Shown in pieces: positions 1 through 5,940 of a DNA stretch of 9,412 nt. Under the pieces are notes generated by a model. It made no database searches. It was not told the DNA's origin and saw nothing but the letters and a program-made list of their open reading frames with translations. The translations under genes were made by a program, and so were the position numbers. The DNA comes from an uncultured Verrucomicrobiae bacterium (GTDB lineage: Bacteria; Verrucomicrobiota; Verrucomicrobiia; Verrucomicrobiales; DEV007): NCBI GenBank assembly GCA_937898895.1, contig CALDKL010000513.1, forward strand, positions 1-9,412, in the 5' to 3' direction. Every line of letters begins with the position of its first letter. Position 1 is the stretch's first letter.

Positions 1-503
1 CTACGGCGTGGACGCTCGAGGAACTCAGCAAGGCAAGCGAAACCGGCATGAGCGGCCGCAATTTCGAAACCGGTCGCAAGATGTTCGCCGCCGCCGCCTG
101 CTATGCCTGCCATCGCTTCCGCGACGGAGGCGGGATGAACGGACCCGACCTCACCGGAGCAGGAGGTCGGTATTCGCCGCATGACCTCCTCGATCAGATC
201 CTCAATCCGAGCAAGGAGATCAACGAACAGTTTGCGCCCGTCGTCGTGACCCTGAACGATGGCTCCGTCGTCAGCGGTGTCGTAGTCAACCTGAACGGCG
301 ACACCGTCACGCTGAACACCGACCTGACCGACCCGAATGAACGCACCAACGTGGATCGAAAGATGGTGAAAACGATGGAGGTGTCGAAAATCTCCCCGAT
401 GCCTCCGATGCTGCTCGCCATGTTGCGCAAGGAGGAGATCCTCGACCTGCTCGCCTATGTCCTGAGTGGCGGAGATCCGGCGAACGCGATGTTCCAACCG
501 TAA
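1..503 (+). CDS. C-terminal part of a large PVC-type protein with a c-type heme-binding domain (5' end outside window)
   Basis: The reading frame is open from the left edge (first full codon at position 3) to the TAA at 501-503, so the ATG at 48 is internal and about 167 residues are visible. The visible part begins with a Trp-Thr-Leu-Glu-Glu-Leu segment, then GRNFETGRKMF and a CYACH motif (visible residues 33-37), a c-type heme site. GPDLTGAGGRYSP, LLDQILNPSKEI, a DG-x-VVSGVVVNLNGDTV beta region, a Met-rich SPMPPMLL segment (possible axial heme ligand) and a final LDLLAYVLSGGDP follow. This order matches the 'putative heme-binding domain' family (TIGR02603) of Pirellula and Verrucomicrobium. 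In that family it ends long exported proteins that often carry beta-propeller or HEAT repeats. The protein probably sits in the periplasm and transfers electrons; its partner and substrate are unknown. lldP follows on the same strand after 67 bp with no obvious terminator between them. Confidence 0.85.
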   Translation, partial: TAWTLEELSKASETGMSGRNFETGRKMFAAAACYACHRFRDGGGMNGPDLTGAGGRYSPHDLLDQILNPSKEINEQFAPVVVTLNDGSVVSGVVVNLNGDTVTLNTDLTDPNERTNVDRKMVKTMEVSKISPMPPMLLAMLRKEEILDLLAYVLSGGDPANAMFQP

Positions 504-570
504 TCGGCGGAGCGAACGGGATCGGACCGACTGCGGCCTTTTCCACCCCCTCGGCACTGACGCTTCGCCC

Positions 571-2208
571 ATGACCTGGTCTCAGAACTACGATCCCCTC
601 GGGTCACTCGCCCTCTCCGCGCTCGTCGCGGCCAGCCCTGTCGTGGTGCTGCTCGGACTCCTCGCTTTCTGGCATGTGAGGGCGCACCTCGCGGCACTGG
701 CCGGGCTGGGAACGGCGCTGGGCATTGCCCTCTTCGTCTATGGAATGCCGGCAGGGATGGCGGGAATGGCGGCCCTCAATGGCGCGGCCTTCGGATTGTT
801 CCCCATCGGCTGGATCGTGCTGAACGCGATGTTTGTCTACCACCTCAGCGTGGCGTCGGGGCAGTTCGGCGTGCTGCAGCGTCAGGTCGCGGGCATCTCG
901 GGGGATCGGCGCATCCAGGCGCTGCTGATTGCCTTCAGCTTCGGGGCCTTCATCGAAGGAGCCGCAGGCTTCGGCGCTCCCGTGGCGATCACCGGAGCGC
1001 TCATGATCGGACTGGGCTTCCGCCCGCTCGAGGCCGCGAAGCTGGCCCTGATCGGAAATACCGCCCCGGTGGCGTTTGGCTCGCTCGGCACACCCCTGAC
1101 GACCCTGGCGGAGATCACGGGGCTGGACCTGATGCATCTCAGCGCGATGGTGGGCCGACAATTGCCGATCTTCTCGCTGATCGTTCCCTTCTGGCTCGTT
1201 GCCGCTCAGGCGGGATGGAGGGGCATGAGGGAGGTGTGGCCGGCCTGTTTCGTGACCGGAGCGAGCTTCGCCATCGTGCAATTTCTCGTGAGCAACTACC
1301 ATGGACCGTGGCTGGTGGACATTGCGGCGGCCGTGGCGGCAATGCTCTCCCTGTGGGTGTTGATGCGATTCTGGAAACCGCAGGACGCAGTCCCCTCGGA
1401 AGCCGAAGAGCGTGGGGCCGCGTCATCGCCCGGGGCCTGGAAGGCTTCGCTGCCCTGGGTTTGCCTGACCGCTCTCGTCTTTGTCTGGGGGCTGCCCGAT
1501 GTCAAGGCGCTTTTGAACAGCCTTTTCCAAAAGGAGTTCGAGGTGCCGATGCTGCACCTCGCCGTGGAACGGATTCCGCCGGCCGTGTTGCATCCGGAAC
1601 CGGAAAAGGCGATCTATCGATTCAATCCGCTTTCGGCGACGGGGACGGCGGCCTTGCTCGCGGGAGTGATTGCGGGACTTTCTCTCGGCCTGCCGCTGCG
1701 GCGCATCGCGGGGATCTATCGGTCCACGATCCGCAGTCTGCGTGTGCCGCTGCTGACGATCTCACTGATGCTGGCGCTCGGCTACGTGAGTCGCTACAGC
1801 GGCACGGATACGACAATGGGCCTGATGATGGCCTCTACGGGCATGCTCTTTCCGTTTTTCTCGCCGATGATTGGCTGGCTCGGGGTGACTCTGACGGGCA
1901 GCGACACCTCATCGAACGTACTGTTCGGAAATCTCCAGCAGGTCACGGCGAATCAGCTCGGACTCTCGCCGGTGCATATGGCGGCTTCGAACAGTTCGGG
2001 CGGGGTCATGGGAAAAATGATCGACGCTCAGAGCATCGTCGTGGCGGCGGTGGCGACGGGAGGACACCCCGACAGTCCCGATCCCGGCACGGTGCTGCGG
2101 AGCGTCTTCTGGCACAGCGTCGCCCTCGCCCTCTTGATGGGCTTGCTCGTGATGGTCCAGAGCGCCTGGATGCCCTGGATCGTCCCAGGGGCGACGGGTG
2201 CACCCTGA
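571..2208 (+). CDS. lldP: L-lactate permease (LctP/LldP family)
   Basis: This is an inner-membrane lactate transporter that in E. coli imports L-lactate, D-lactate or glycolate with protons. The product has 545 residues, close to the 551 of E. coli LldP, and is almost entirely hydrophobic segments. Family landmarks are clear: QNYDP near residue 5, FGAFIEGAAGFGAPVAIT from residue 124, NTAPVAFG, MVGRQLP, SATGTAALL, FFSPMIGWLGV, GSDTSSN at 443-449, and a near-C-terminal GKMIDAQSI. I chose the ATG at 571 because the homologous N-terminus (MTWSQNYDP) begins there. An in-frame GTG at 466 would add 35 Arg-rich residues unlike the family and overlap the upstream gene. No Shine-Dalgarno sequence is visible. 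The preceding 67 bp show no clear promoter, so expression may depend on the upstream cytochrome gene. No lactate dehydrogenase gene lies in the window. It ends 43 bp from a convergent gene. Confidence 0.93.
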   Translation: MTWSQNYDPLGSLALSALVAASPVVVLLGLLAFWHVRAHLAALAGLGTALGIALFVYGMPAGMAGMAALNGAAFGLFPIGWIVLNAMFVYHLSVASGQFGVLQRQVAGISGDRRIQALLIAFSFGAFIEGAAGFGAPVAITGALMIGLGFRPLEAAKLALIGNTAPVAFGSLGTPLTTLAEITGLDLMHLSAMVGRQLPIFSLIVPFWLVAAQAGWRGMREVWPACFVTGASFAIVQFLVSNYHGPWLVDIAAAVAAMLSLWVLMRFWKPQDAVPSEAEERGAASSPGAWKASLPWVCLTALVFVWGLPDVKALLNSLFQKEFEVPMLHLAVERIPPAVLHPEPEKAIYRFNPLSATGTAALLAGVIAGLSLGLPLRRIAGIYRSTIRSLRVPLLTISLMLALGYVSRYSGTDTTMGLMMASTGMLFPFFSPMIGWLGVTLTGSDTSSNVLFGNLQQVTANQLGLSPVHMAASNSSGGVMGKMIDAQSIVVAAVATGGHPDSPDPGTVLRSVFWHSVALALLMGLLVMVQSAWMPWIVPGATGAP

Positions 2209-2251
2209 CCGAATTCCCGCGAAGTTCCTCTGCCCGCAGTACGCCGTCGCA

Positions 2252-3106
2252 TCATTCCCCGAAACGGAACGACTCGAGGATCGGCCCCATGTCGCCGACG
2301 ACGCCGACTTCAGCAGCGCTGGAAACTTCCGGATCGAGGCTGGAGGCGAGCATGATAATGGCTACCCCCTTTTCCTTCCCGGGCGGTCGCGCCAGAAGGA
2401 GTTTTCCGAAGAGCCGGATGTTTCCCTTTGGTGTATCCGAAAACTCCGCTTCGAAGAGCAAGGCGAGGCCGTCCAGTCCCGCGACTTTGGCGGGGCTTTG
2501 TCCCAGCTCTTTGTAATTGGGGAACCCCTGCGCGAACTGTGCGCTCAACTGCTTTGCCAGTTCCGGAAAAATCACGGTCTGGTCCGTGCCGCGAACCACC
2601 TCTGGACCCGCCGTGAGGTATCCGACGGCAAAATTCTCGAGCGTGTAGCTTGCTCCATCCTGCTCGACGGTGCTCTCTTCGACCTTGATGAAGTTCGAAT
2701 CGTCCGGGACAACACGGAATCGGGGAGGGTAGGCGAACGAAAAATCCAGAAAATGTTCGGCCAATCCGGGTGGAATGGCGGAAGCGTCGCTGACATAGGT
2801 GATCCAATCCGAAGGCACGGGCTCGTTCGGCATCAGGGGCGCAGGAGGTGCCGGGGGATCGTCGTCGCTTTGTGACGGGATGCGGAGAGGATCGAGGGTC
2901 AATGGCTCCTGCTTCTCGATCGATCGGACAAACAGGAAGGAACCAATGAGAACGGCGATCAGGGCGAGAAGGAAAAGACATCCGCAGCCTCCGAGGATCC
3001 AGGGAAGCGGACTCTTTTTGGCAGGGGGCGGGGTGGACACTTGGGGAAAGGGACTTTGCGGTGGTGGCGAGAAAGGCGGTGGCCCGGAGGAATGTGGATC
3101 GTCCAT
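2252..3106 (-). CDS. Single-pass membrane protein with proline-rich N-terminus and exported PsbP/Mog1-like domain
   Basis: The 284-residue product was not assigned to a named family. Residues 1-35 are cytoplasmic-looking and rich in Pro, Ser and Gln. A KK pair precedes one strong transmembrane segment at about 36-60 (Leu/Ile/Ala-rich with a GCGC motif), which suggests N-in, C-out topology. A second Pro/Ala-rich linker (about 78-97) leads to a soluble domain from about 110 to the end. That domain starts with a FSFAYPPRFRV-type strand and finishes with GPILESFRFGE. This pattern resembles PsbP, Mog1 and DcrB/DUF1795 domains ('sYP.gw.v ... il.SfrF'); the assignment is inference. The frame extends upstream to 3193, but the ATG at 3106 is preferred because the extra 29 residues look like read-through of non-coding sequence. 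No Shine-Dalgarno is seen. The opposite strand is also open over 2198-2875, but it lacks any signal or domain. The gene converges with lldP, with no convincing terminator between them. Confidence 0.75.
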   Translation of the reverse strand: MDDPHSSGPPPFSPPPQSPFPQVSTPPPAKKSPLPWILGGCGCLFLLALIAVLIGSFLFVRSIEKQEPLTLDPLRIPSQSDDDPPAPPAPLMPNEPVPSDWITYVSDASAIPPGLAEHFLDFSFAYPPRFRVVPDDSNFIKVEESTVEQDGASYTLENFAVGYLTAGPEVVRGTDQTVIFPELAKQLSAQFAQGFPNYKELGQSPAKVAGLDGLALLFEAEFSDTPKGNIRLFGKLLLARPPGKEKGVAIIMLASSLDPEVSSAAEVGVVGDMGPILESFRFGE

Positions 3107-3180
3107 GGACACGTTTTGCCAATCGATGCTGGAAAAAGCAAGCAGGATTGTGTTTTGCTTTTCGCAACGAAAGGCGGATG

Positions 3181-3203
3181 TGCACCGCTTCACGTGCGGT
3201 GCA
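3181..3203. repeat. Perfect 8-bp inverted repeat with 7-nt spacer
   Basis: The arms TGCACCGC (3181-3188) and GCGGTGCA (3196-3203) are exact reverse complements separated by TTCACGT. The repeat lies about 75 bp upstream of the minus-strand ATG at 3106, so it could be an operator for that gene or a hairpin in its leader. Neither side has a T-run directly after the stem, which argues against a Rho-independent terminator. Confidence 0.45.
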
Positions 3204-3465
3204 AGGTGATTGTGGCCAAGGCTTGGCGAGGGGTGAAGTGGTTCATGGCATCGAGGGACATCTGGAAGGCCGACTGCCGGGGGATTCCCAGAGGTTCGCG
3301 TTTCCTCAACTTCCCTGATCGCAGTGGCTGACTACCCCAGTAGCTCCGCATACGCACTTGGCTTCCCTCCCGATCCCAGGCAGTGGGCCACCCGGCACCG
3401 TCTCGCGTGCCGCAGGAGTTCCGGCTGCCCGCCTGCGTGACGATGTCGCCGCGAAGGTTCTTCGT

Positions 3466-3477
3466 TTCCGGCCGGAA
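3466..3477. repeat. 12-bp perfect palindrome TTCCGGCCGGAA
   Basis: The palindrome lies 17 bp beyond the minus-strand stop codon (3495-3497) of the secreted-protein gene. It has no loop of its own and no T-run follows, so it is more like a dimeric protein-binding site than a terminator. Short palindromes occur by chance in GC-rich DNA, so its function is uncertain. Confidence 0.3.
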
Positions 3478-3494
3478 GTGGGATTGGCGAATGG

Positions 3495-4178
3495 TCAGAG
3501 CTTGCGGATCTTCTTTCGAAGGGCTTTGATCTTGGCCGTGAAACGTCTCACCGCCGCAGCATCGTGTTCCCGGCGGGCGTCCTGGACTTGTTTCTGGATC
3601 TTCCCGAGAGTCTGAAGAAGGGCTTTTTTCAATGCGGCATTGGAGGGCTGGCCGGCGATGGGGGCGAGGAAAGAGAGGGTGATTTTTTGGCCGTTGGTCA
3701 GGGTCCAGAGGTAGGGGGTCTCGGACGAGACGAGGCCCATCGTGGCAAAAGTCGCGCTGTTGAAGCGCATCGTGCCACTGATGGCGTTGCCGCTGACGTA
3801 AGCGAGCGGCAGCTTGATGCTGTTGCGGTGAACGGAGAAATAACTGCCGCTGAAGGTGCTGGCGAAGTTGACTCCACCTCCTCCGATGTTGGCGGGGGCC
3901 GTGGCAGTAACGACGGCAGAGCTGTAGGAGTCGGCTCCGTTCAGGACGGCGGTGCCGGGACCGAACTCAACATAGGCGTTTACAGGGTAGACGAGTCCGC
4001 GGATCTGGGACGCCGCTCCGGTTCCAAGGCCGGCGAGGTCGATGGAGCCGGTGTAGGTGAAGACGACATCACGACCGACCTGTTGAGCCGTCATGGCAAC
4101 GTCCGCATTGCTGCGATTCGCAGAAAAGACAGCTGACACAACAAAGAGGATGGCGGCGAGGCGAGTAGGAGGGGGCAT
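3495..4178 (-). CDS. Secreted protein with PEP-CTERM-type beta domain and basic helical C-terminus
   Basis: The 227-residue product has a clear Sec signal peptide: Arg6, a hydrophobic core LAAILFVVSAVFSA, and a likely cleavage after SNA at residue 25. Residues about 26-165 are rich in Gly, Ser, Thr and aromatic residues, with VFTYTGSIDLAGLG near the start and ISGTMRFNSATFATMGL ... WTLTNGQKITLSF near the end. This order (GS-x-D-L near the start, SGT-x-x-F then TF-x-x-x-GL, finally NG-x-x-x-T-L) resembles extracellular domains in many Verrucomicrobial PEP-CTERM proteins; this comparison is from memory and is inference. The usual ending (short PEP motif, membrane helix, basic tail) is absent. 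Residues about 178-227 instead form a Lys/Arg-rich amphipathic helix or coiled coil ending IKALRKKIRKL. Function is unknown; a surface or matrix protein is possible. The ATG at 4178 places the signal peptide correctly. It is preceded by a run of eight C and no Shine-Dalgarno. Confidence 0.8.
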   Translation of the reverse strand: MPPPTRLAAILFVVSAVFSANRSNADVAMTAQQVGRDVVFTYTGSIDLAGLGTGAASQIRGLVYPVNAYVEFGPGTAVLNGADSYSSAVVTATAPANIGGGGVNFASTFSGSYFSVHRNSIKLPLAYVSGNAISGTMRFNSATFATMGLVSSETPYLWTLTNGQKITLSFLAPIAGQPSNAALKKALLQTLGKIQKQVQDARREHDAAAVRRFTAKIKALRKKIRKL

Positions 4179-4182
4179 CAGA

Positions 4183-4190
4183 GGGGGGGG
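4183..4190. repeat. Homopolymer of eight G (C8 on the coding strand) just upstream of a start codon
   Basis: On the minus strand the sequence reads GAT, then eight C, then TCTG before the ATG at 4178. A tract this close to a start could change length by slippage and alter leader spacing, but it is short and outside the coding frame. Confidence 0.5.
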
Positions 4191-4224
4191 ATCGGTTTTG
4201 TAATGCGCGCTGCGGACGGAGCGC

Positions 4225-4247
4225 CCCGCCGGATTGTCTGCGGCGGG
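4225..4247. repeat. GC-rich inverted repeat in the probable leader of the secreted-protein gene
   Basis: CCCGCCG (4225-4231) pairs with CGGCGGG (4241-4247) across a 9-nt loop. The stem can be lengthened by two pairs with one bulged base. It lies about 47-69 bp upstream of the ATG at 4178, just downstream of a possible promoter, so it could form a stable 5' leader hairpin. No T-run follows on the minus strand. Confidence 0.4.
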
Positions 4248-4250
4248 CGT

Positions 4251-4279
4251 AAGTTTCGAATTTTTACCCGAGGCGTCAA
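4251..4279 (-). promoter_or_regulatory. Possible sigma-70-like promoter for the secreted-protein gene
   Basis: Read on the minus strand, TTGACG (4274-4279) matches five of six bases of the -35 consensus. It is followed after 17 nt, including an AT-rich stretch, by AAACTT (4251-4256), a poor -10 match. It lies about 73 bp upstream of the ATG at 4178 in the expected orientation. The weak -10 and limited knowledge of promoters in this group keep confidence low. Confidence 0.25.
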
Positions 4280-4301
4280 CGAGATTCCGGTGAATTTGCG
4301 A

Positions 4302-4329
4302 ACCTTGCCATGGGCGGATTTGGCAAGGT
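4302..4329. repeat. Perfect 9-bp inverted repeat with 10-nt loop downstream of the DUF1501 gene
   Basis: ACCTTGCCA (4302-4310) and TGGCAAGGT (4321-4329) are exact reverse complements. On the minus strand the hairpin lies about 100 bp after the DUF1501 stop codon. It is followed by TCGCAAATTC rather than a T-run, so it may be a 3'-end stabilising hairpin or a weak terminator. It could equally be a binding site upstream of the promoter at 4251-4279. Confidence 0.4.
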
Positions 4330-4377
4330 GTCAGGCAGCAGGAACGCCACCTTCTCCACCATCGGTGTCGCAGGCGT

Positions 4378-4412
4378 CGACGGTCACCAACCGGGAGCTG
4401 GGTGAGCCGTCG
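4378..4412 (-). terminator. Stem-loop just after the DUF1501 stop codon, possible transcript 3' end
   Basis: CGACGGTCACC (4378-4388) pairs with GGTGA-G-CCGTCG (4401-4412), giving 11 pairs with one bulged base and a 12-nt loop. It starts 16 nt after the TAA at 4429-4431, where a 3'-end structure of the two-gene operon would be expected. There is no U-tract after the stem, so it is not a canonical Rho-independent terminator. Confidence 0.3.
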
Positions 4413-4428
4413 GGTCTTCGCTCGGAGA

Positions 4429-5898
4429 TTAGGCGAACAGTTTCTCCACCATCTCGGCCTTCACCAGTTCTCTGGGTTGGTTGAGGTGGTTGTAGACGAG
4501 GGTCTTCGGATCGATTCCCATGGAGTGATAGATCGTCGCGAGGATCTCGGTAGGGTGAACAGGGTTCTCTGCCGGTGCCGACCCCGTCTTGTCCGATTTG
4601 CCGTGAACGTGGCCGCGTTTGATGCCGGCACCTCCGACAAGGGAGGTGTAGCAGTAGGGCCAGTGATCGCGGCCGTCGGCAGTGTTGTTGTTGCCACTGG
4701 TGGAGACTCCCATCTCCGGGCTGCGACCAAATTCCCCGATGGCGACGACGAGGGTTTCGGAGAGAAGGCCGCGTTGGTCGAGGTCCTCGAAAAGGGCCGA
4801 GAGCCCTTGGTCGAGCATCGGGGCGGACATCTCCTTCATGCGTTTGGGCAGGCCGGCGTGATGGTCCCAACTGTGGTTGTCACTGTTGGCCACCTTGGGC
4901 CAGATCACTTCGACGACTTTGGTGCCGGCCTCGACGAGGCGCCGGGCGAGCAGGCAGCTTTGGCCGAAGGTGTTGCGGCCGTACCGTTCGCGCACCTTGT
5001 CGTCTTCGGATTCGAGGTTGAAGGCATCGCGGGCGCGTCCGGAGACGATCAGGTTGAGGGCTTTGTCGTAGTATTCGTCGAGGTTGTAGCCCTCGACCGC
5101 TTTCTCGATCACCGGCATCTGTGCGGTGAGTGCGTCGCGCAGTTTGGCGCGGCGCTGGAGACGCAGGGAGAATACGTCGGGGCGGAGCTGGAGGTCATCG
5201 ACGCGGATCTTCGCCATCTTCTGCATGTCCATGTCGTCCCCGTCGGGGAAGAGGTAGTAGGGGTCGTAGGCCTTGCCGAGAAAGCCGGCGGTGCCGCCCT
5301 TGTTGATCACGTTCGACTCCTGGAGCGGGCGCGGCATCACCACGAAGGGCAACATCGGCTCGTCGGTGGGTTTCATCCGAATGATGTTCGAGCCGAAGTT
5401 CGGGAAATCCTTGGGTGAGGGAGGCTCGAGCTGACCCGAGGGACTCACCTTGTCGGTGGTGTAACCGGTCATGATCTGATAGATCGCGGCGGTGTGGTTG
5501 AAGAGGCCGTTCGGCGTGTAGCTCATCGAGCGCACCGTGGTGAATTTGTCGGCGGCTTTGGCGAGCTGGGGCAGCAGTTCGGTGTATTGCAGGCCATCGA
5601 CGGCGGTGTTGATTGGCTTGAAGATGGACCGCACGTTGGTCGGCGCATCGGGTTTCGGGTCGAAGAGATCGATGTGGCTGGGTCCCCCTTGCAGGTAGAC
5701 CATGATGACCGATTTGGCTTTGCCCCAGCCAGGCCGCCCGGCCAGGCCGGAGGCGGCGCTGGCGTTCTGGACGGCGAGGATGTTGTTGAGGGTCATGCCC
5801 AGCATGCCAGCTCCGCCGATACGGAGAAAATCGCGGCGTCCGGGTTTGAGGTGGGGATCACAGAGGTCCTTGGCAATTTCTCCGGGTAGTCTGATCAT
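4429..5898 (-). CDS. DUF1501 family protein, Tat-exported, alkaline-phosphatase/sulfatase-like fold
   Basis: The 489-residue product belongs to DUF1501, a family very abundant in Planctomycetota and Verrucomicrobiota and related to the alkaline phosphatase/sulfatase superfamily. A twin-arginine signal is visible: CDPHLKPGRRDFLRIGG with Arg21-Arg22, then a Gly/Ala/Leu-rich stretch to about residue 50. Family motifs follow: VIMVYLQGGPSHIDLFDPKP at 64-82, DNHSWDHH near 340-350, GEFGRSP near 390, GRDHWP near 408, and a C-terminal HPTEILATIYHSMGIDP. Substrate and activity are unknown for the family; hydrolysis or binding of sulfated or phosphorylated polymers is only a guess. The ATG at 5898 is chosen because family members start shortly before CD-x-x-x-RR. 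An in-frame GTG at 5922 would add eight residues but lies in a 7-bp tandem repeat. The gene follows the PSD1 gene on the same strand after 42 bp, the usual PVC arrangement, so the two are probably co-transcribed. Confidence 0.92.
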   Translation of the reverse strand: MIRLPGEIAKDLCDPHLKPGRRDFLRIGGAGMLGMTLNNILAVQNASAASGLAGRPGWGKAKSVIMVYLQGGPSHIDLFDPKPDAPTNVRSIFKPINTAVDGLQYTELLPQLAKAADKFTTVRSMSYTPNGLFNHTAAIYQIMTGYTTDKVSPSGQLEPPSPKDFPNFGSNIIRMKPTDEPMLPFVVMPRPLQESNVINKGGTAGFLGKAYDPYYLFPDGDDMDMQKMAKIRVDDLQLRPDVFSLRLQRRAKLRDALTAQMPVIEKAVEGYNLDEYYDKALNLIVSGRARDAFNLESEDDKVRERYGRNTFGQSCLLARRLVEAGTKVVEVIWPKVANSDNHSWDHHAGLPKRMKEMSAPMLDQGLSALFEDLDQRGLLSETLVVAIGEFGRSPEMGVSTSGNNNTADGRDHWPYCYTSLVGGAGIKRGHVHGKSDKTGSAPAENPVHPTEILATIYHSMGIDPKTLVYNHLNQPRELVKAEMVEKLFA

Positions 5899-5915
5899 GG
5901 CAGTGGGTGGGGTAA

Positions 5916-5932
5916 GGGTCACGGGTCACGGG
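5916..5932. repeat. Short tandem repeat (GGGTCAC twice plus GGG) between PSD1 and DUF1501 genes
   Basis: Two exact 7-bp units at 5916-5922 and 5923-5929 are followed by GGG. The repeat fills much of the 42-bp spacer before the DUF1501 ATG and contains the alternative GTG start at 5922. It is probably a slippage product with no function. Confidence 0.5.
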
Positions 5933-5940
5933 GAATGGTT

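Larger units (their letters stand above)
3107..3494. other. Non-coding stretch of 388 bp between two minus-strand genes
   Basis: I find no gene here. The short open frames have no recognisable motifs, and none matches a transposase, intron or RNA gene I know. The region contains a perfect 8-bp inverted repeat at 3181-3203, a near-palindrome GCCAAG-G-CTTGGC at 3215-3227, a 6-bp inverted repeat at 3393-3412, and a 12-bp perfect palindrome at 3466-3477. It should hold the 3' end of the secreted-protein transcript (right) and the promoter of the membrane-protein gene (left). No convincing -35/-10 pair was found. Confidence 0.5.

Noticed and set aside
466..570. In-frame N-terminal extension of lldP from a GTG at 466
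   Set aside because: The 35 extra residues are Arg-rich, unlike any LldP N-terminus, and would overlap the upstream gene. The family N-terminus starts exactly at the ATG at 571.
2173..2251. Possible terminator around the lldP stop (CCCTGG/CCAGGG at 2173-2190 and palindrome GGGTGCACCC at 2196-2205)
   Set aside because: Both lie inside the coding region, the stems are short, and no T-run follows on either strand.
2198..2875. Plus-strand open frame of 225 codons overlapping the lldP end
   Set aside because: The minus-strand frame here has a transmembrane segment, linkers and a globular domain, while the plus-strand translation has no recognisable feature.
3150..3230. Resemblance of the 3181-3203 hairpin to part of a group II intron or an integron attC site
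   Set aside because: No reverse transcriptase, domain V or attC core sites (GTTRRRY/RYYYAAC) are visible nearby.
3564..4136. Plus-strand open frame of 190 codons opposite the secreted-protein gene
   Set aside because: The minus-strand product has a convincing signal peptide and domain pattern, and the plus-strand one is Gly/Glu/Val-rich without features.
4402..5418. Long open frame on the plus strand opposite the DUF1501 gene (338 codons), plus similar ones at 5935-6669, 6694-7311 and 7438-8493 opposite the PSD1 gene
   Set aside because: They are antisense to genes with clear family motifs, have low-complexity Val/Gly/Asp-rich or basic translations, and show no domain or signal. Long antisense frames are expected in GC-rich coding DNA.
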